Part shown: positions 62,931-64,000 of the stretch, piece after piece | Position numbering within the stretch: the stretch's first letter is position 1 | Layout: each line of letters opens with the position of its first letter | Assembly: GCA_902496295.1 (NCBI GenBank) | Contig: CABVAF010000001.1 | Coordinates: 199,036-263,035 of the forward strand | Source of the DNA: an uncultured Clostridium sp. | GTDB taxonomy: Bacteria; Bacillota; Clostridia; TANB77; CAG-508 | Direction: 5' to 3' | Length of the DNA: 64,000 bases | The notes under the pieces: model-generated | Told to the model about the DNA's origin: nothing | Seen by the model: the letters and a program-made list of their open reading frames with translations, nothing else | Databases searched by the model: none | Made by a program: the position numbers and the translations under genes

Positions 62931-64000
62931 TTACTCTAATCCCAACACATATGGTGAGCTAGAAGTTCCACTTCCTCCTACTACTCTAACTGTTGATTTT
63001 AATGTAAACACAGGTCGAAGTCCATATGTTACACTAGTTGAAATTATACTCGAATCGTATTTAATTCTGCCTATGTTATGCCACATAGCTTCACCCTCTT
63101 CTATCATTCCAATCGAAAATGATACATCGTTTTTTCCAGTTCCAGCATAAGTTTCTGATAAATGTCTAGTTGCTAACCAGTAAGTTGAACTACATTGCAT
63201 TAGTCCAGTAGCAGCTAATTGCTCTTCATCAGGTAAACTATTCTCATCTTCATCTCTTAAAGTTCCTGTATATTCTGCCATATAATCTTTACTATTCTCA
63301 TAATATCCACTTTCTGAATATGGGTTATCCGGTAAGCTTCCTACTGACCTTGCACTGCTTGCATATGTTGTATTTAAATACGCTTCTGCTCTTTTATTTA
63401 AATTAGTAATAGCATTATTATATGATGTTCTTGCTATATTAAAGTATGATTTTGTAGTATTTGAAACTGTTTGTCCAGTTCCATTTCCTATTTCTATATC
63501 TTCAACAGTATCTATTGTTATAATTTGTAATCCATATTCAGACGGAGCATCATATAGTACTGCACACTTTCTTGTTGTTCCGTTTTTGTCAACGTAATTT
63601 ACATAATTTCCTTCTTTCAATTTTTCAGCTACCGTTGGATATGGTGATAATGTGGTTGCTGTTTTAGTTACTTCTTTAGTATTTCCTGCTGCATCACTTA
63701 CTACTACTTTTAAAGTATATGATGTACTTCCTGATAAATTAGTATAGGTATAACTATTTGTTGTACTTGTTCCTCTTGGTGTAGTTTCGTTATTTAAATA
63801 ATATTTATATGTTCCACTTGTTGCTAACCCGCTTTGTCCATCACTTGCTGTTACACTTACTTTTATACTATTAGCAGTTACTGATGTAACACTAATACTA
63901 GCAGTTGGAGCAATACTATCTTTTATTTCTGCACTTCCATAACTACCATAGTTTATTCCATCTGTTAACCTTGCATATACTGTGTCATTATGTTTTAATC
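62931..64000 (-). CDS. Large surface protein, C-terminal part (runs off the window)
   Basis: The frame is open from the stop at 62931 to the right edge; the first TTG at 63620 is not a real start because the same frame continues upstream with coding-like residues. The visible 356 residues hold at least one Ig/Fn3-like repeat near the edge (DSIAPTASISV, SYTYTNLSGSTSYTLKVVVSDAAGN). At the C-terminus there is a DUF6273-like domain (CSSTYWLATRHLSE, TYGLRPVFTLKS, GGSGTSSSPYVL). Such proteins are secreted and modular; the N-terminus with any signal peptide lies outside. No sorting signal is seen at the C-terminus. Confidence 0.8.
   Translation of the reverse strand, partial: LKHNDTVYARLTDGINYGSYGSAEIKDSIAPTASISVTSVTANSIKVSVTASDGQSGLATSGTYKYYLNNETTPRGTSTTNSYTYTNLSGSTSYTLKVVVSDAAGNTKEVTKTATTLSPYPTVAEKLKEGNYVNYVDKNGTTRKCAVLYDAPSEYGLQIITIDTVEDIEIGNGTGQTVSNTTKSYFNIARTSYNNAITNLNKRAEAYLNTTYASSARSVGSLPDNPYSESGYYENSKDYMAEYTGTLRDEDENSLPDEEQLAATGLMQCSSTYWLATRHLSETYAGTGKNDVSFSIGMIEEGEAMWHNIGRIKYDSSIISTSVTYGLRPVFTLKSTVRVVGGSGTSSSPYVLGLE

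Noticed and set aside
63618..63620. TTG as the start of the last surface protein
   Set aside because: The frame continues upstream with coding-like residues to the window edge, and no binding site precedes this TTG.
1..64000. CRISPR arrays, insertion sequences, tRNA or rRNA genes
   Set aside because: I found no regularly spaced repeats, transposase-like frames, cloverleaf patterns or rRNA segments in any gap.

Overview
The window looks like chromosome from a low-GC, anaerobic, Gram-positive member of the Clostridia. It is very AT-rich, has strong AGGAGG-type ribosome binding sites, a class A RNase P RNA, a Pta-AckA acetate pathway, pyruvate phosphate dikinase, a SUF iron-sulfur operon, a class B sortase, LCP and CpsBCD-type capsule proteins, and a sporulation gene (dpaB). 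A finer placement, such as one of the uncultured gut orders, would be a guess. Almost all genes lie on the minus strand; only three convincing genes (the RluA-type pseudouridine synthase, a small hypothetical gene and asnB) are on the plus strand. There are no rRNA or tRNA genes, insertion sequences or CRISPR arrays that I can see.

Region 1 (1-10.8 kb) holds an MFS transporter, an orphan dpaB and a GC-richer unknown gene. It then has an eight-gene operon transcribed leftward from about 10.17 kb: a DtxR-fold regulator, sufC, sufB, sufD, sufS, sufU, mnmA and tcdA. This joins Fe-S cluster building to tRNA thiolation and t6A cyclisation. The regulator has lost the usual metal-binding histidines, carries a C-terminal Cys cluster, and has two matching operator-like sequences around its own promoter.

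Region 2 (10.2-25.2 kb) is housekeeping: a MecA/PBP5-like class B penicillin-binding protein, ackA and pta, a pseudouridine synthase, small membrane proteins, rnpB, a lipoprotein, gpsA-plsY-der, a cytoplasmic alpha-amylase, dCMP deaminase and rpmF.

Region 3 (25.2-29.9 kb) has a MATE transporter fused to a cytidylate-kinase-like domain, preceded by a leader that looks like an attenuator, then a DUF1653 protein and asnB.

Region 4 (29.9-55.3 kb) is a large surface-polysaccharide locus read leftward from a clear promoter near 52.97 kb. It encodes an LCP ligase, an initiating phosphoglycosyltransferase, five glycosyltransferases, an EpsG/Wzy-like polymerase, a Wzx flippase, two pyruvyltransferase-family proteins, two FrhB-like ferredoxin proteins, a QueC-like PP-loop protein and an acetyltransferase. 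At its downstream end are a membrane-anchored GH-A glycosidase with a C-terminal dockerin, a sortase-signal protein with a possible cohesin-like domain, and the CpsC/CpsD/CpsB chain-length and tyrosine-phosphorylation module. A class B sortase and another sortase substrate lie just upstream. Together they suggest that polymer assembly, attachment and a small dockerin-based surface complex are encoded side by side.

Region 5 (55.6-64 kb) has rdgB, a small membrane protein, ppdK, a SpoVB/MurJ-like flippase with a long charged tail, an ATP-grasp protein, and the C-terminal part of a large surface protein that runs off the right edge.
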